Positions 63,211-64,000 of a stretch of DNA of 64,000 bases are shown here, piece after piece. The notes below the pieces were generated by a model that was not told where the DNA came from, searched no databases, and saw nothing but the letters and a program-made list of their open reading frames with translations. The translations under genes and the position numbers were made by a program. Location of the stretch: the NCBI RefSeq assembly GCF_027941835.1, contig NZ_CP116005.1, positions 1,503,501 through 1,567,500 of the forward strand, read 5' to 3'. Within the stretch, counting starts at the first letter, position 1; every line of letters starts with the position of its first letter. The stretch is from Sphingosinicella microcystinivorans. GTDB taxonomy: Bacteria > Pseudomonadota > Alphaproteobacteria > Sphingomonadales > Sphingomonadaceae.

Positions 63211-64000
63211 TCAGTTATTAATTTGATCTTTGATTGGCAGTGCCCTGATACGTTTTCCTGTTGCGGCGTGGATGGCGTTGCAGAGCGCGGGCGCAACGGG
63301 CGGTAGTCCGGGTTCGCCGACGCCGCCGGGGGGCGCATCCCACGCGCTGCCGCCGACGAGGTGGACCTCTGTGATCTTGGGGGCGGCGTCGATGCGGGTG
63401 ACCTCGTAGCCGTCGAAGTTGTCCTGCTGGACGCGGCCGTCCCTGAAACTGATCTCGCCGAGCGTGGCGAGGCTGATCCCCATGACCACCGAGCCCTCCA
63501 TCTGCGAACGGATACGGTCCGGGTTCACCTGCGGGCCGCAGTCGACCGCGATGTCGGCGCGCTCGACGGTAAGCTGGCCGTTCGTGACCGAGACCTCGAT
63601 CGCGCAGGCGGTGTAAGTGACGAAGCTGTAGTGCGCGGCAATGCCAAGGCCACGGCTCGCCGCCAGCTTCCGGCCCCAGCCTATGCCCTTTGCTGCGGCC
63701 TCGATCACCGCCTTCAGCCGTGCGGTCTCGACCGGGTAGCGCGCCGGGTCCTCGCCGTAGTTGGTGGTGTCGCCCATGGCGCGCGGATCGATCGTGCGGT
63801 CCGGGCCGATGAGTTCGAGCAGATAGTCCTTGGGGTCGCGTCCCGCCGCGGCGGCAAGCTCGGCCACGAACGACTGCACGGCGAAGCAGTGCGGGATGTT
63901 GGAGACCGAGCGGAACCAGCCGATGCGCGTGTGCGCGGTTGCCGCGCAGGTCTCGGCGCGGAAGTCGGGGATCGCGAACGCGACGTTGCGCAACCCCATG
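63211..64000 (-). CDS. Isoquinoline 1-oxidoreductase/aldehyde dehydrogenase-type molybdopterin subunit, C-terminal part
   Basis: The C-terminal 262 codons of a molybdenum hydroxylase large subunit (xanthine oxidase family, IorB-like); the gene runs off the window. Visible landmarks are TRIGWFRSVSNIPHCFAVQSF, read in part (GWFRSVSNIPHCF), TAHTRIGW, then GVGEPGLPPVAPALCNAIHAA with the active-site Glu, and the C terminus AATGKRIRALPIKDQ. Members hydroxylate N-heterocycles or oxidise aldehydes. Its GC content is high, as in the main part of the window, unlike the two genes before it. No small iron-sulphur subunit is visible. Confidence 0.9.
   Translation of the reverse strand, partial: MGLRNVAFAIPDFRAETCAATAHTRIGWFRSVSNIPHCFAVQSFVAELAAAAGRDPKDYLLELIGPDRTIDPRAMGDTTNYGEDPARYPVETARLKAVIEAAAKGIGWGRKLAASRGLGIAAHYSFVTYTACAIEVSVTNGQLTVERADIAVDCGPQVNPDRIRSQMEGSVVMGISLATLGEISFRDGRVQQDNFDGYEVTRIDAAPKITEVHLVGGSAWDAPPGGVGEPGLPPVAPALCNAIHAATGKRIRALPIKDQINN

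Overview
The window is GC-rich DNA from an alphaproteobacterium, most likely of the order Sphingomonadales. The support is: a three-gene proton-translocating transhydrogenase (pntAA-pntAB-pntB) preceded by an aa3-oxidase subunit IV gene, a DUF1013/TrcR-type regulator, a DUF1192 gene, an NtrC-type regulator, a CpaF ATPase, and dispersed palindromic repeats of the kind common in sphingomonads. Placement to genus is not possible from the sequence alone.

Layout. 1-1.9 kb: start of a GMC oxidoreductase (cut by the window edge) and an MFS carrier. 1.9-6.8 kb: LMW tyrosine phosphatase, 2'-5' RNA ligase and a TesA-like esterase, divergent from a LolD/FtsX-type ABC pair. 6.9-13 kb: Bax-inhibitor protein, 3-hydroxyisobutyrate dehydrogenase, ClpA with a small membrane protein, sigma-54 regulator. 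13.1-16.1 kb: cytochrome oxidase subunit IV plus transhydrogenase operon. 16.2-23.5 kb: Cu/Zn SOD, DUF4112, RNase T2, nadC, prolyl oligopeptidase, nadA, DUF4230 and a metallo-hydrolase. 23.5-27.8 kb: two acyl-CoA dehydrogenases, DUF1192, quinone oxidoreductase, GST. 27.9-28.5 kb: a HigBA toxin-antitoxin with visible operators. 28.6-31.3 kb: LpxH-like phosphoesterase, glycosyltransferase, TrcR. 31.4-35.9 kb: a tight operon of metallo-hydrolase, HAD hydrolase, acyl-CoA ligase, maleylacetoacetate isomerase and EVE protein. 36-44.8 kb: M20 amidohydrolase, threonine aldolase, two transporters, a DUF559 protein, a CoxL-type molybdoenzyme and an SDR protein. 44.9-57.5 kb: PepN, methyltransferase, CpaF, thioesterase, oligopeptidase B, an MHYT-GGDEF-EAL protein and aminopeptidase P.

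The last 6.5 kb is different. It starts with two tandem tRNA-Thr(GGT) copies, the first missing its 3' half. A small unknown gene and a Rap1a/Tai-like gene follow; the latter is cut off at its 5' end by an IS21-family element (istA-istB, with paired 21-bp terminal repeats). Past the element lie a decayed DDE transposase and two genes of visibly lower GC content (an NTF2/SnoaL-like secreted protein and an SMP-30-like protein), before GC-rich sequence resumes with the C-terminal part of an isoquinoline-oxidoreductase-type molybdoenzyme. This looks like a tRNA-linked accessory region reworked by insertion sequences.

I found no CRISPR array, prophage module, biosynthetic cluster or clearly new multi-gene system. 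The best leads are the HigBA control region (two identical palindromes over a promoter that predicts a leaderless toxin mRNA), the tRNA-Thr/IS21 junctions, and several small uncharacterised genes translationally coupled to known ones.
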